Source of the DNA: Ferruginibacter sp.
GTDB taxonomy: Bacteria > Bacteroidota > Bacteroidia > Chitinophagales > Chitinophagaceae
DNA: 64,000 nucleotides
Assembly: GCA_019638525.1 (NCBI GenBank)
Contig: JAHBTO010000003.1
Span: 372,001-436,000, forward strand
Reading direction: 5' to 3'
A model generated the notes under the pieces. That model was given only the letters and a program-made list of their open reading frames with translations. It had not been told where the DNA came from and made no database searches. The position numbers and the translations under genes were made by a program. Shown here in pieces: positions 1-8,829 of this stretch. Positions within the stretch are counted from its first letter, which is position 1, and each line of letters starts with the position of its first letter.

Positions 1-30
1 ATATTAACATTTACAAAGCCATTCAAACTA

Positions 31-38
31 TATCTTTG
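31..38 (+). promoter_or_regulatory. possible clpC promoter -7 box
   Basis: TATCTTTG matches the Bacteroidota -7 consensus TAnnTTTG and lies 40 bases before the clpC start codon. The upstream partner is weak: only TTTA is seen at 10-13, where TTTG is expected about 19 bases upstream. It is therefore a suggestion rather than a firm promoter. Confidence 0.3.
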
Positions 39-78
39 AAATAATCGTTATTATTGTACAAGCAAAATTCAATATAAA

Positions 79-2625
79 ATGGATAATAATTTTTCAGCAC
101 AGGTAAAAGAAATTATCTCCTATAGCCGTGAGGAAGCATTAAGGTTAGGTAATGATTTCATCGGCACCGAGCACCTTGTTTTGGGTTTGATAAGGGATGG
201 GGAAAACACCGCTGTTAAAATTTTAAAGTCGCTCAATATCGACTTGTTTGAGTTACGCAAAGAAATTGAGATTGCCGTTAAAGACAAGACAGGAAAAAAT
301 ATTGCTAACATTAATTCGTTGCCCCTAACCAAGCAAGCCGAAAAAGTGATACGCATAACCGTGTTGGAAGCCAAGGCGCAAAAAAGTGCTTTGGTTGAGA
401 GCGAACACCTGATGCTTTCCATCTTAAAAAATAAAGAAAATATTGCCACTCAAATTTTAAACCAGTTTGATGTGGATTATGATGTTTTTAAAAACGAACT
501 TGGTTTTGTAACGAGCAATCCGCCGGCAGCCGAATTCAGCGATGAAGGCGAAGAAGATTTTGACGAAGAAAGAAAATACAGCGGCAGCCAAAAATCGCAA
601 CGCTCAGGTGCAGGCAATCAACCCAAAACAAAAACTCCCGTACTTGATAATTTTGGGCGTGATATTACAAGGCTTGCCGAGAATGGCTCATTAGATCCGA
701 TAGTAGGAAGAGAGAATGAGATAGAAAGAGTATCGCAAATATTATCACGCCGCAAAAAGAATAACCCAATTTTAATTGGTGAGCCCGGTGTGGGCAAAAC
801 CGCCATAGTAGAAGGTTTGGCATTAAGGATTGTGCAGCGTAAAGTATCCCGTGTATTATTTGATAAGAGAGTGGTAAGCCTGGACCTGGCAGCGCTTGTG
901 GCCGGAACAAAATACCGTGGCCAGTTTGAAGAACGCATGAAAGCCATCATGAACGAGCTTGAAAAAAACAGGGATGTAATTTTATTTATTGATGAAATAC
1001 ATACCATTGTTGGCGCCGGTGGCGCAAGCGGCTCGTTAGATGCTTCAAATATTTTTAAACCTGCCCTTGCAAGGGGCGAACTGCAATGCATTGGTGCATC
1101 TACTTTAGATGAGTATCGCATGCACATAGAAAAAGACGGCGCCCTTGATCGCCGTTTTCAAAAAGTGATTGTAGAGCAGCCATCGGTTGAAGAAACAATT
1201 GAGATACTCAACAACATTAAAAACAAATACGAAGACTATCACAATGTAACTTACAGCAAAGACGCAATTGAAGCATGTGTAAAACTCAGCGACCGGTACA
1301 TGACCGACCGCCTATTGCCTGATAAAGCGATTGATGTGTTGGATGAAGTGGGTGCCAGGAAACACATCAAGAACATAAATGTGCCACCTGAAATTATTGA
1401 ACTGGAAAAAAAGATTGAAGATATAAAGCTTGAAAAAAATAAAGTGGTAAAGAGCCAGCGTTTTGAAGAAGCGGCTTCGTTGCGTGATACCGAAAAACGT
1501 TTGCAGGAAGAATTAGAAGCTGCAAAAAATGCATGGGAAGAAGAGAGTAAACATAAGCGTTACCCGATAGAAGAAGAAGATATAGCCGAAGTGGTTTGCA
1601 TGATGACCGGCATACCAGTAAAAAGGATGGTGCAGGCCGAAACAGAAAAACTGCGCCGTATGGCCAACGATTTACAAGGCGCTGTTGTAGGGCAAGATGA
1701 AGCCATATCGAAAGTGGTAAAAGCCATACAACGCAACAGGGTTGGATTGAAAGACCCAAAGAAACCGATTGGTACATTTATTTTTCTTGGGCCAACGGGT
1801 GTGGGTAAAACAGAATTGGCCCGCTCACTGGCACGCCACATGTTTGATAGTGATGATGCATTGATAAGGATTGACATGAGCGAATACATGGAGAAGTTTA
1901 CCGTAAGCCGTTTAATTGGCGCACCTCCGGGCTATGTGGGTTACGAAGAAGGCGGGCAGTTAACGGAGAAAGTGCGCCGCAAGCCTTATTGTGTAATATT
2001 GCTTGATGAAATTGAAAAAGCACATCCGGATATTTATAATATTCTGTTGCAGGTGTTGGATGATGGTATGTTAACCGATGGCATGGGCCGTAAGGTTGAT
2101 TTTAAGAATACACTCATCATCATGACATCTAATATTGGTGCAAGGCAATTAAAAGATTTTGGTGATGGTGTAGGATTTGCAACAGCCAACCGTTTGGAAA
2201 ATGCAGAAGAAAACAACAAAGCGGTGATAGAAAAAGCGCTGAAGCGTACATTTAGCCCCGAGTTTTTGAACCGTATTGATGATGTGGTGGTGTTTAATTC
2301 GCTGAGCAAAGAAAATATCTTTGAAATAATTGACATAGTGATGCAGGGAGTTGTTAAGCGCCTTACCAACCTGGGCCTTGCTATGGAACTTACCGATAAG
2401 GCAAAAAGTTTTATTGCAGATAAAGGTTACGACGCACAGTTTGGCGCAAGGCCTTTGCACCGTGCCATTCAAAAATACCTGGAAGACCCGCTGGCCGAAG
2501 AGATTTTGAATATGAATATCAAAAACGGCGATATAATGGTGGCCGAGTTAGATGATACGGGAGAGAAGATAAAATTTATTTTAAAGAAAGACGAGAAGAA
2601 GAAAGAGAAAAAATCGGAAGCCTGA
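79..2625 (+). CDS. clpC: ClpC-type AAA+ ATPase, unfoldase subunit of Clp protease
   Basis: This is a Hsp100/Clp unfoldase that feeds substrates to the ClpP protease in the cytosol. The 848 residues follow the ClpC layout. Two N-terminal Clp-N repeats occupy about 1-145. The first AAA+ module has Walker A GEPGVGKTA near residue 235. A UVR-type coiled segment lies around 443-485, and the second AAA+ module has Walker A GPTGVGKTE near 571. The C-terminal D2 small domain ends in a Lys/Glu-rich tail. Length and the UVR segment favour ClpC over ClpA or ClpB, since ClpB has a much longer middle domain. It appears monocistronic: a strong hairpin terminator follows, and the next gene is on the other strand. 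The start is the ATG at 79, at the beginning of the Clp-N domain. Confidence 0.96.
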   Translation: MDNNFSAQVKEIISYSREEALRLGNDFIGTEHLVLGLIRDGENTAVKILKSLNIDLFELRKEIEIAVKDKTGKNIANINSLPLTKQAEKVIRITVLEAKAQKSALVESEHLMLSILKNKENIATQILNQFDVDYDVFKNELGFVTSNPPAAEFSDEGEEDFDEERKYSGSQKSQRSGAGNQPKTKTPVLDNFGRDITRLAENGSLDPIVGRENEIERVSQILSRRKKNNPILIGEPGVGKTAIVEGLALRIVQRKVSRVLFDKRVVSLDLAALVAGTKYRGQFEERMKAIMNELEKNRDVILFIDEIHTIVGAGGASGSLDASNIFKPALARGELQCIGASTLDEYRMHIEKDGALDRRFQKVIVEQPSVEETIEILNNIKNKYEDYHNVTYSKDAIEACVKLSDRYMTDRLLPDKAIDVLDEVGARKHIKNINVPPEIIELEKKIEDIKLEKNKVVKSQRFEEAASLRDTEKRLQEELEAAKNAWEEESKHKRYPIEEEDIAEVVCMMTGIPVKRMVQAETEKLRRMANDLQGAVVGQDEAISKVVKAIQRNRVGLKDPKKPIGTFIFLGPTGVGKTELARSLARHMFDSDDALIRIDMSEYMEKFTVSRLIGAPPGYVGYEEGGQLTEKVRRKPYCVILLDEIEKAHPDIYNILLQVLDDGMLTDGMGRKVDFKNTLIIMTSNIGARQLKDFGDGVGFATANRLENAEENNKAVIEKALKRTFSPEFLNRIDDVVVFNSLSKENIFEIIDIVMQGVVKRLTNLGLAMELTDKAKSFIADKGYDAQFGARPLHRAIQKYLEDPLAEEILNMNIKNGDIMVAELDDTGEKIKFILKKDEKKKEKKSEA

Positions 2626-2641
2626 TAAAAATCTATAAGAA

Positions 2642-2674
2642 AAAAAATGGGATTGCAACGCAATCCCATTTTTT
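2642..2674. terminator. bidirectional rho-independent terminator
   Basis: A near-perfect stem (ATGGGATTGC / GCAATCCCAT, 3-nt loop) is flanked by A-runs on the left and T-runs on the right. It can therefore terminate clpC on the plus strand and the convergent DUF4293 gene on the minus strand. Confidence 0.85.
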
Positions 2675-2699
2675 ATAAATACTAAGAGTTGAAAAATTG

Positions 2700-3116
2700 T
2701 TAGCGAAGGCGGTCGCTGTCTTTAACAATCTTACTGTCTTTATTAATGCCCCTTGCAGCCAAAACAAATGCCAGTACAATAATGCTATGTAAGATGGCGG
2801 TAAGCGAATAAGTGCCTTGCCCCGGCACAAAAAGCTGCACCTGCCGGTAGTATAAATAAATAAGCAGAGCTTCCAGTACAATACCCAACACACAAAGCCT
2901 TAACTGCAAAGTGCGGTTTTTAAAAAGAAAGATGGTAAACAATGCCAGCACGCCAATAGCGGTTGTGGTAAGCATTAATAAAAAATTTTCGGTGGCGTTT
3001 AGTTCGTATGCTGTAATGCCTTTTGCATTGGTGCCGCTGTAATAAGGAAATTTAAAACTTGCAAATGCACAGGCCGCAGCCAGCAATAGCCATAGCGATT
3101 GTATGCGTTGTATCAT
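2700..3116 (-). CDS. DUF4293 family membrane protein
   Basis: A 138-residue integral membrane protein with four hydrophobic segments, at about 5-22, 46-66, 71-89 and 104-122. The N-terminal pattern MIQRIQSLWLLLAA and the overall length match DUF4293, a small Bacteroidota-restricted family with no known function. The C-terminal tail is short and charged (KDSDRLR), probably cytoplasmic. It is convergent with clpC and shares its terminator. The start at 3116 places the first transmembrane helix directly at the N-terminus, as in the family. I infer nothing about its role beyond membrane location. Confidence 0.8.
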   Translation of the reverse strand: MIQRIQSLWLLLAAACAFASFKFPYYSGTNAKGITAYELNATENFLLMLTTTAIGVLALFTIFLFKNRTLQLRLCVLGIVLEALLIYLYYRQVQLFVPGQGTYSLTAILHSIIVLAFVLAARGINKDSKIVKDSDRLR

Positions 3117-3199
3117 GTTGTTTATTTAAAGCCGAAATTAATTTAATTGCGGCATAAAAAAAATTATATCAAACGCCTGTTTTTAATTCACATACCAAT

Positions 3200-3293
3200 A
3201 CCACCCTGTTAATTTTTGCAAAGGTTGTATTTTACAACCCTCCTTTTCTTGCATTATATTATTTTTTGCTTCATTTTTACAAAAGTAGATTTT
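3200..3293 (+). promoter_or_regulatory. upstream regulatory element, copy 1, with palindrome
   Basis: About 95 bases before the C39-VKOR-thioredoxin gene are clearly similar to 8669-8755, ahead of the third peptide cassette. The core is a perfect 7-bp inverted repeat, GGTTGTA-TTT-TACAACC, at 3223-3239. Related palindromes at 8692 and 10476 keep TGTATTTTACA. Being shared by separate transcription units of one locus suggests a common operator or promoter element. No regulator gene is visible nearby. Confidence 0.45.
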
Positions 3294-3328
3294 AATGAAA
3301 TAAAATTTTATAAAATCAATTTATTTTA

Positions 3329-4945
3329 ATGTCACAATCCTATAATACCAACCTGTTAAATGTAGCAAAGGTTTATTTAAAGCAATTAAAGGTACCGCAT
3401 ACACTGGCCAACTTAAAAGAACAATTGCAGCAAAATCCTTACTACCCAAGCCTCTACAGCCTCAGTAAGGTTTTTGAAAAATATTCTATCGGCAACATGT
3501 CTTATACTGTTGATGAAGAAAGTTTAACAAAAATTGAGCCTCCGTTTGTTACTTATTGCAGTGCACAAAATACAGGTAAAGATTTTGTTTTGGTAACAAA
3601 AATTACTGATACGTCAGTATGGTATATAGCTGGTGGTAATACATCAAAACATCTTAGTATGGATGAATTTTTAAAGCAATGGCAAAAAATAGTTTTCGTT
3701 GCCGAAGCAAATGTTGATAGTGGCGAGCCTGGTTACGAAGAAAAATTAAAAATTCAAAATTTTAAAAACAGGAAACAATCTTTGTTATATGCAGGAGTTG
3801 CATTATTGGTTGGATTAATGATATGCCTAACAATTACCCATGCAGGCGCCGGCAATTATATAGCTGCCTCTGTAATTACTGCTATTAAGTTATTGGGTGT
3901 TGCTATTACTGTATTATTATTGATTTACGAAATTGATAAATCTAACAGTTTTGTAAAAAATATTTGCAGTGCAGGTAAGCAAACCAATTGCGATGCTGTT
4001 ATAAACAGCAAGGCAGGCAAAATTTTGGGTGTTACCTGGGCCGAAGCAGGGTTCTTCTATTTTTCTTCTACTACTTTATTTCTATTATTCCCGGGCCTTT
4101 CTTTTGTCATTAAATTGCCTTTGTTGGCAATTGCAAGTATTTTAGCAGCAACTTATATAATTTTCAGTATTTACTATCAATGGCGGGTGGTAAAGCAGTG
4201 GTGCCCTTTATGCCTGGCAGTGCAGGCAGTATTATTTTTGGAATTAAGTTGGGTTATTTTTAATTATTGGTCAGCCAATATTATGATACCTGATGTGAAT
4301 TTGAGCATTTTATTCTACTTAGTAATTAGCCTGCTGTTACCATTGGTGTTGTGGTATCTTTTAAAACCCCTGTTTCTTGCAGCTAAATTAGCGCCCCAAT
4401 ATAATGCGGCATATAAAAGGCTTTTGTATAACCCCGAAACATTTAATAGTTTACTGCTACAACAGCCTGCTGCGCCTGATGGTTGGCAAAATCTAGGTAT
4501 TGATATTGGCAACCCAAAAGCAACCGGAACTATAATTAAGGTTTGTAATCCATACTGTGGCCCTTGTGCCAAAGCACATCCTGTATTGGAAGAATTAGTG
4601 AAACATAGCAAGAACATAAAAGTAAAAGTGATTTTTACTACTGCAAATAATGATAACAATCCAGGCGCTAAGCCTGTAAAACATTTATTGGCCATTGCTT
4701 CAAAAAATAACCCAAAGTTAACTAAGCAGGCAATGGACGACTGGTACCTGCCATTGAAAAAAGACTATGACGTATTTGCAGCCAAGTACCCCTTAAATGG
4801 TGAATTGCTTGAGCAGGAAAGTAAAATGGATTTAATGAAAGCCTGGTGCGATGAAGCCGAAATAACATTTACCCCTACTATTTTTATTAATGGCAGGCGG
4901 TTACCTGAAACCTATAGTATAAATGAACTAAAGAATATTTTATAA
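3329..4945 (+). CDS. C39-like / VKOR / thioredoxin fusion membrane protein
   Basis: This 538-residue protein joins three modules. Residues 1-125 resemble the C39 peptidase domain that reads double-glycine leaders (the PYYPSLYSLSKVF stretch), but the usual DCGPACL cysteine motif is absent and the catalytic-His region reads KDFVLV. It should bind rather than cut. Residues 150-345 form a VKOR-type membrane domain of about five helices, with the loop cysteines C213 and C221 and the active-site pair WCPLC at 292-295. Residues about 385-538 form a thioredoxin/DsbA-like domain with CNPYCGPC (C406, C410, C413) and a cis-Pro region FTPTIF. By analogy with bacterial VKOR fusions, the N-terminus would be cytosolic and the thioredoxin domain periplasmic. 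That layout suits a quinone-linked disulfide relay acting on the Cys-rich peptides encoded just downstream. Domain assignments are firm; the substrate is inferred. Confidence 0.85.
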   Translation: MSQSYNTNLLNVAKVYLKQLKVPHTLANLKEQLQQNPYYPSLYSLSKVFEKYSIGNMSYTVDEESLTKIEPPFVTYCSAQNTGKDFVLVTKITDTSVWYIAGGNTSKHLSMDEFLKQWQKIVFVAEANVDSGEPGYEEKLKIQNFKNRKQSLLYAGVALLVGLMICLTITHAGAGNYIAASVITAIKLLGVAITVLLLIYEIDKSNSFVKNICSAGKQTNCDAVINSKAGKILGVTWAEAGFFYFSSTTLFLLFPGLSFVIKLPLLAIASILAATYIIFSIYYQWRVVKQWCPLCLAVQAVLFLELSWVIFNYWSANIMIPDVNLSILFYLVISLLLPLVLWYLLKPLFLAAKLAPQYNAAYKRLLYNPETFNSLLLQQPAAPDGWQNLGIDIGNPKATGTIIKVCNPYCGPCAKAHPVLEELVKHSKNIKVKVIFTTANNDNNPGAKPVKHLLAIASKNNPKLTKQAMDDWYLPLKKDYDVFAAKYPLNGELLEQESKMDLMKAWCDEAEITFTPTIFINGRRLPETYSINELKNIL

Positions 4946-5040
4946 CCACTCCTGGTAATTAACAGCAGGAGCAAACGGGTTACAAAGATGTTTTGCAAAA
5001 CAGGCCAAAGTAATGGTGTACAACATTTCCAAGGCCAAAA

Positions 5041-5196
5041 GGGCCAAACCGAAAACCCTGCCGGTATTTTTTAATATTGGTATAAAAGAGTAGGTAATTT
5101 TATTTAACCACAGCCTTATTCTCCTTCCTTTGGCGAGGCCGGGTGGGGCCAATAAAGTTTTTGTTGTTTTTTGATGCATAAAAGCAACACAATACT
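5041..5196 (+). repeat. cassette upstream repeat, copy A
   Basis: From GGGCCAAACC at 5041 to the peptide start, this DNA is nearly identical to 8830-8984; its last 60 or so bases also match 6908-6966. The shared 3' part contains a G-rich segment (GGGTGGGGCC), a T-rich run and TGATGCATAAAAGCAAC. The last can fold with the preceding GTTGTTTTTT into a weak hairpin just before the start codon. It looks like a duplicated promoter plus 5' UTR. The opposite strand is open in both long copies, but I do not treat that as a gene. Confidence 0.8.
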
Positions 5197-5439
5197 ATGT
5201 TAATGAAATATAAGGATTTTAAAGTGATGACTCAAAATGAGATGAAAAATGTAATAGGTGGTTATGAGCCGCCACTGAATTGTAGCCATAGTTGCCCGGC
5301 TGGGCAATCTGCACAAGGTTGTACTGGATGTGACCATTGCAGCGATATTAAAGATTCGAATGGTAATGTAATAGGATTAAGAGTTTGTCCAGGCACTAGT
5401 GAAAGTTCTTGCATTGATCGCCTGTGTCAAGCATCCTAA
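5197..5439 (+). CDS. double-glycine Cys-rich peptide A
   Basis: An 80-residue precursor. The leader MLMKYKDFKVMTQNEMKNVIGG ends in Gly-Gly at 21-22, and a 58-residue core contains eight cysteines (NCSHSC, GCTGCDHC, RVC, SSC, RLC). A leader ending in GG with alternating hydrophobic residues is the hallmark of peptides processed and exported by C39-type peptidase/ABC transporters. An even cysteine count and the flanking redox proteins point to a disulfide-bonded product. The start could also be the ATG two codons in (5203); both keep the conserved MKYKDFK. A hairpin follows directly, then a TlpA protein. Whether the mature product is an antimicrobial, a signal or something else cannot be seen here. 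Confidence 0.8.
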   Translation: MLMKYKDFKVMTQNEMKNVIGGYEPPLNCSHSCPAGQSAQGCTGCDHCSDIKDSNGNVIGLRVCPGTSESSCIDRLCQAS

Positions 5440-5450
5440 TTAAGAATTGT

Positions 5451-5476
5451 AAAGGGGCTTTGTGCCCCTTTATTTT
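5451..5476 (+). terminator. hairpin between peptide A and its TlpA gene
   Basis: AAAGGGGC / GCCCCTTT with a 5-nt loop, followed by TATTTTAT. It lies in the 51-base gap between the peptide stop and the next start. It would act as a partial terminator or 3' stabiliser, giving more peptide mRNA than TlpA mRNA. Confidence 0.6.
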
Positions 5477-5490
5477 ATAAAAAAATAAAA

Positions 5491-6834
5491 ATGAAAATTA
5501 ACACGTTTACCATAGCTTGCCTGCAAACATTAATTATTGTTTTTATAAACGAGAAGGAAACAAAAGCACAAAAAAATATTGTGATTAACCTGCAGGAAGG
5601 GTATAGGCAAAACCCGTTTGGGTTAACTAATATGAGTATTTATTCTTCAAATTTTAATACAGCATTTATTGATAACAACAGGTATTTAATTATCATAAAG
5701 GGAACCTGTCATTTTCAACGAAATCAATACCTGTGGCAAAATTATAAGGCCGGAAAATTATCCTTTGATACCCTTAAAGAGAAAATGTATTGGCCTTCGG
5801 TTGATACAACAGCATTTACTGCACAGCCTTTACATTCTACCTTCTACCTGTTATTGCTTTATGATAAAATAAAAAATGATACGGTATTTGCTTTAAACAA
5901 TAATCCATCTGCTGATTTTAAAGTATGGAAGAAAGTACTCTTCAACTCAATCAACAGGAACTTCACCAAAATCAATACAACAACAAGCCATTATTTTACA
6001 TTTAACCCGGTAGAATTATTTGAAAACCGTACACTGATAAAAAGGCCTGCATTTTTAACGCTGTTTGTTGATACAACTTACGATAATAAATTCCTGGGTT
6101 TACAAGTATTCCATAGCTATTATACTTATGGTTATTTAAATATCAACGGGCTAAAGACAAGGTTTGCTATACAGCCAGATTATTCAGCTAATTATTTCAA
6201 CAAGAAAACGACAATGATAAAAATATTTGGCAAGGAAAGCAACAATTCTAAAAGGCAGAATTATAAGATTGGCGATACCATTCATATCAATGGCCATGAT
6301 ATTATTTTTACTGAAATTTCTTTCGACGGTAAAAAAATAAAATATACTAACCTTGGTAAATCAAAAGCAGATATTGTAGGGTTCAATAAAGGGTATAAAT
6401 ATCCTGCGTTTGATTATGTTGAGCTTGTTACCGGCAAACCCTACAATACCGATACGGTATTAAAGAAAAAAAAGTTCCTCCTTATAGATTTTTGGGGCAC
6501 CTGGTGCCAGCCATGCATTGCAGGTATCCCGGGCCTTATTAAAGTGTATGATAAATATAAAAATGATATTGAACTGATAAGTGTGGCAAGTGAAAAGAAT
6601 ATTGATACATCATTGGTATTGGAAGCAATTAAAAAATATAAAATGTCCTGGCAGCAGTTACTCGTTAAAAACTCAGATTCAGAAAATCCCAATTCACTTT
6701 TATACAAATTCAGGATAAATGCCTATCCAAGTTTTTTAATGATAAATGCAGAAGGCAGGATTATCATGAGGATTATTGGTTATAAGGGTACAGAACAAAT
6801 AGCTGAACTGCTAAATGAAAAACTGGGATATTAG
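5491..6834 (+). CDS. TlpA-like secreted thioredoxin, cassette A
   Basis: A 447-residue exported protein. The hydrophobic N-terminus ends around KETKAQ, a typical Bacteroidota signal peptide. An unrecognised region of about 300 residues follows, then a C-terminal TlpA/ResA-type thioredoxin fold with WCQPC (C339, C342) and a cis-Pro in AYPSF. Such domains reduce or isomerise disulfides in the periplasm. The large N-terminal half differs from the other three TlpA proteins of this locus, so it may recognise its own peptide. Its start is 52 bases after the peptide A stop, with only a hairpin between. Thioredoxin function is firm; pairing with peptide A is inferred from position. Confidence 0.8.
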   Translation: MKINTFTIACLQTLIIVFINEKETKAQKNIVINLQEGYRQNPFGLTNMSIYSSNFNTAFIDNNRYLIIIKGTCHFQRNQYLWQNYKAGKLSFDTLKEKMYWPSVDTTAFTAQPLHSTFYLLLLYDKIKNDTVFALNNNPSADFKVWKKVLFNSINRNFTKINTTTSHYFTFNPVELFENRTLIKRPAFLTLFVDTTYDNKFLGLQVFHSYYTYGYLNINGLKTRFAIQPDYSANYFNKKTTMIKIFGKESNNSKRQNYKIGDTIHINGHDIIFTEISFDGKKIKYTNLGKSKADIVGFNKGYKYPAFDYVELVTGKPYNTDTVLKKKKFLLIDFWGTWCQPCIAGIPGLIKVYDKYKNDIELISVASEKNIDTSLVLEAIKKYKMSWQQLLVKNSDSENPNSLLYKFRINAYPSFLMINAEGRIIMRIIGYKGTEQIAELLNEKLGY

Positions 6835-6907
6835 TTTAATAAATTTTAGAATAGTATCATTTTTTTAAAATAAAAAATTAAAAAGCGTTATAATCTTTTT
6901 TTGGGAG

Positions 6908-6966
6908 GCCGTGTGGGGCCAATAAAATTTTTGTTGTTTTTTGATGCATAAAAGCAACACAATACT
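6908..6966 (+). repeat. cassette upstream repeat, copy B (short)
   Basis: Only the 3' part of the repeat is kept here (GAGGCCGTGTGGGGCC onward, including TGATGCATAAAAGCAAC and ACAATACTATG). The upstream portion seen in copies A and C is missing. The identity continues into the leader codons. The shared minimum probably marks what is needed for expression of the peptide. Confidence 0.75.
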
Positions 6967-7170
6967 ATGTTTATGAAATATAAGGATTTTAAAGAAATGA
7001 CACAGGATGAAATGAAATCTGTAAAAGGGGGGTATGAAACATTTCATCCGGCGATGGTTTACTGCAATGATGGTGCAAAAATACCTTCAACAAATGAATG
7101 TAGTAATAGCGTAGGAGTATGTAATGCCCATGGCGGTTTTGACTATTGTGAAGGTAGTTATTATTCATAA
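6967..7170 (+). CDS. double-glycine Cys-rich peptide B
   Basis: A 67-residue precursor with leader MFMKYKDFKEMTQDEMKSVKGG, differing from leader A at only a few positions, and a 45-residue core carrying four cysteines (VYC, NEC, GVC, DYC). The core shares no obvious alignment with A or C beyond its Cys-rich character and a Tyr/Glu start (YET against YEP). A hairpin with a T-run follows at 7187, then the second TlpA gene. Export through a C39-type transporter would be expected from the leader, but none is encoded in the window. Activity unknown. Confidence 0.78.
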   Translation: MFMKYKDFKEMTQDEMKSVKGGYETFHPAMVYCNDGAKIPSTNECSNSVGVCNAHGGFDYCEGSYYS

Positions 7171-7186
7171 AAAATGTTAACTCTGG

Positions 7187-7219
7187 AAGGCGGCCTTAAG
7201 CGTATAGGTCGCCTTTTTT
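7187..7219 (+). terminator. hairpin between peptide B and its TlpA gene
   Basis: AAGGCGGCC / GGTCGCCTT (one G-T pair, 11-nt loop) followed by a T-run. It lies between the peptide B stop and the TlpA start at 7233. The position matches the hairpins after peptides A and C. Confidence 0.65.
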
Positions 7220-7232
7220 AAAGAAATATAAA

Positions 7233-8597
7233 ATGTATTTGTACAAAAAATCGATTTTGTGCCTTTTGTTTTTTTTGTTCTATTCAAAAAGCTATTTGCA
7301 AGCACAAGAATTTTCTGTTACTTGCGATACTATAAATTGTAAATCCGAATTTGTACCCAAAATATTTATTATCAAAACTACTTTTGATGATGATGAATTT
7401 TTTACTAACCCAATTTTATTACAGGTAAAAAATAAAAAATTTCATGGTTCTTTAGTTTTACAGCGTCCAACTTTTGTATATATAGCCAATACATTATTGC
7501 TTGCTATACCCAATAAAAAGGTTAATGGCTATTTAACAAACTATGGCGACGAATTTATTATAAATGATACAAATAATATTAACAGGCTTTTCAGGGATAT
7601 TAATGATTCTATAAACAAATTGATATCACCATATTCCCGTAGTACTTCTTTTAAAAAATTTTTAATTTTATTTGATTCTGTAAATCAATATATAAACAAA
7701 ATGATTTCGTATTTTGCTTCTTCTTATTCACAAAAACGCTATTCCATCGATATTAAAACAGTAGCTGCATTAAATCAATATTGCAAGGCAAGGCTAGCCT
7801 GGTTTTCTGTATTGCCTATATTATTAAAAGGTGAATACAATGAATGGTTAACAAATTTGATAGAAAATAATTTTAAAAATATAAATGAAAACTACTGGCT
7901 ACAGGTTCAGGCTGGAAGAATCTTTTTACGTACTTATTTTACAAAAATAGTATTAGAGAAGTATAACCATGATTTACAGAAATCACTTGCATCAAGCCCA
8001 TTGTTTCATTCTAAGTTGGTTACTAACTATCTTACTTTTAATTATTTTAAAAATTGCTTAAGTAACGATTCCACGCTGAAAAAACTTACAGTAATAAAGA
8101 AAGAATTTGCAAAATTTGAAAAGGAAAATAAATTTAATGTGGCTGAGCAAAAAACTTTAAATAAGTTAAAGGCAGCATTATTTATGTCGGGTAGCAATAT
8201 TGTTTCTTTGTTCAGTAAGCAAGCTTTGGTTAACTATAAAGGGGAGGCTTTAAGCGTGAATCAAAAAAACAACTTGCTTCTTAATAAAGGAAATATCATT
8301 TTAGATTATTGGGCTTCGTGGTGTGGCCCATGTATCACTACTATTAAGAAATTAAAAACAGATGAAATAACTTATAAAGGCGAGAAATATAAGATCATAT
8401 TTATATCTACTGATAAAAAACAACAGGACTGGTTAAATAAAATATTTCCTGTCTTTAATTCGGGGAATAGTTTCAGGCTTACTGATTTAACAAGTTATTC
8501 TTTTTATAAATCATTTCAGATAACAGCTATTCCAAGATTATTTTTAATTAAGGATGGTGTTATAATTAATCAAAATTTTGAGAAAGAGAAATTATAG
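7233..8597 (+). CDS. TlpA-like secreted thioredoxin, cassette B
   Basis: A 454-residue exported protein with a signal peptide ending near SYLQAQ. A long Asn/Lys-rich, mostly helical middle of unknown function precedes a thioredoxin domain with WCGPC (C364, C367). A cis-Pro region (TAIPRLF) lies close to the C-terminus, and the domain ends soon after, a little shorter than usual for TlpA. The N-terminal region is not recognisably related to that of the cassette A protein. The gene starts 62 bases after peptide B. It is very AT-rich, like the whole cassette region. Likely a periplasmic thiol-disulfide enzyme; a peptide B partner role is inferred from synteny. Confidence 0.78.
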   Translation: MYLYKKSILCLLFFLFYSKSYLQAQEFSVTCDTINCKSEFVPKIFIIKTTFDDDEFFTNPILLQVKNKKFHGSLVLQRPTFVYIANTLLLAIPNKKVNGYLTNYGDEFIINDTNNINRLFRDINDSINKLISPYSRSTSFKKFLILFDSVNQYINKMISYFASSYSQKRYSIDIKTVAALNQYCKARLAWFSVLPILLKGEYNEWLTNLIENNFKNINENYWLQVQAGRIFLRTYFTKIVLEKYNHDLQKSLASSPLFHSKLVTNYLTFNYFKNCLSNDSTLKKLTVIKKEFAKFEKENKFNVAEQKTLNKLKAALFMSGSNIVSLFSKQALVNYKGEALSVNQKNNLLLNKGNIILDYWASWCGPCITTIKKLKTDEITYKGEKYKIIFISTDKKQQDWLNKIFPVFNSGNSFRLTDLTSYSFYKSFQITAIPRLFLIKDGVIINQNFEKEKL

Positions 8598-8668
8598 ATT
8601 ATTAATACTTGGAAGAAATAACCTAAATTGGTGCTTCGCTCTCGTGTTACTTATTTCAAACAAATGAA

Positions 8669-8755
8669 ACCACCTTGCTAAATTTTGTAAAGGTTGTATT
8701 TTACACCCTATGTTTCTTGTATTTTTAAAATTATTGCTTCACTTTTACAAAGAGC
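8669..8755 (+). promoter_or_regulatory. upstream regulatory element, copy 2
   Basis: Similar to 3200-3293 across most of its length (CACCTTGCTAAATTTTG, GGTTGTATTTTACA, TTGCTTCA, TTTTACAAAG). The palindrome is degenerate on its right arm (TACACCC instead of TACAACC). With 8830-8984 it makes up most of the 387-base gap between the cassette B TlpA gene and peptide C. This suggests cassette C has its own promoter. Confidence 0.42.
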
Positions 8756-8829
8756 CTTTATTTTTTAAAAAACATAGTTTGCAAACAAGGCGGTTAATTG
8801 TATGGTGTACAACATACAGTTACTGCAAA

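Noticed and set aside
4940..5179. Reverse open frame in repeat copy A, sharing the peptide GRRIRLWLNKITYSF with a reverse frame at 8765-9163
   Set aside because: The shared peptide follows from DNA identity of the two repeat copies, the frames have different ends, and copy B does not keep it. I see no ribosome binding site.
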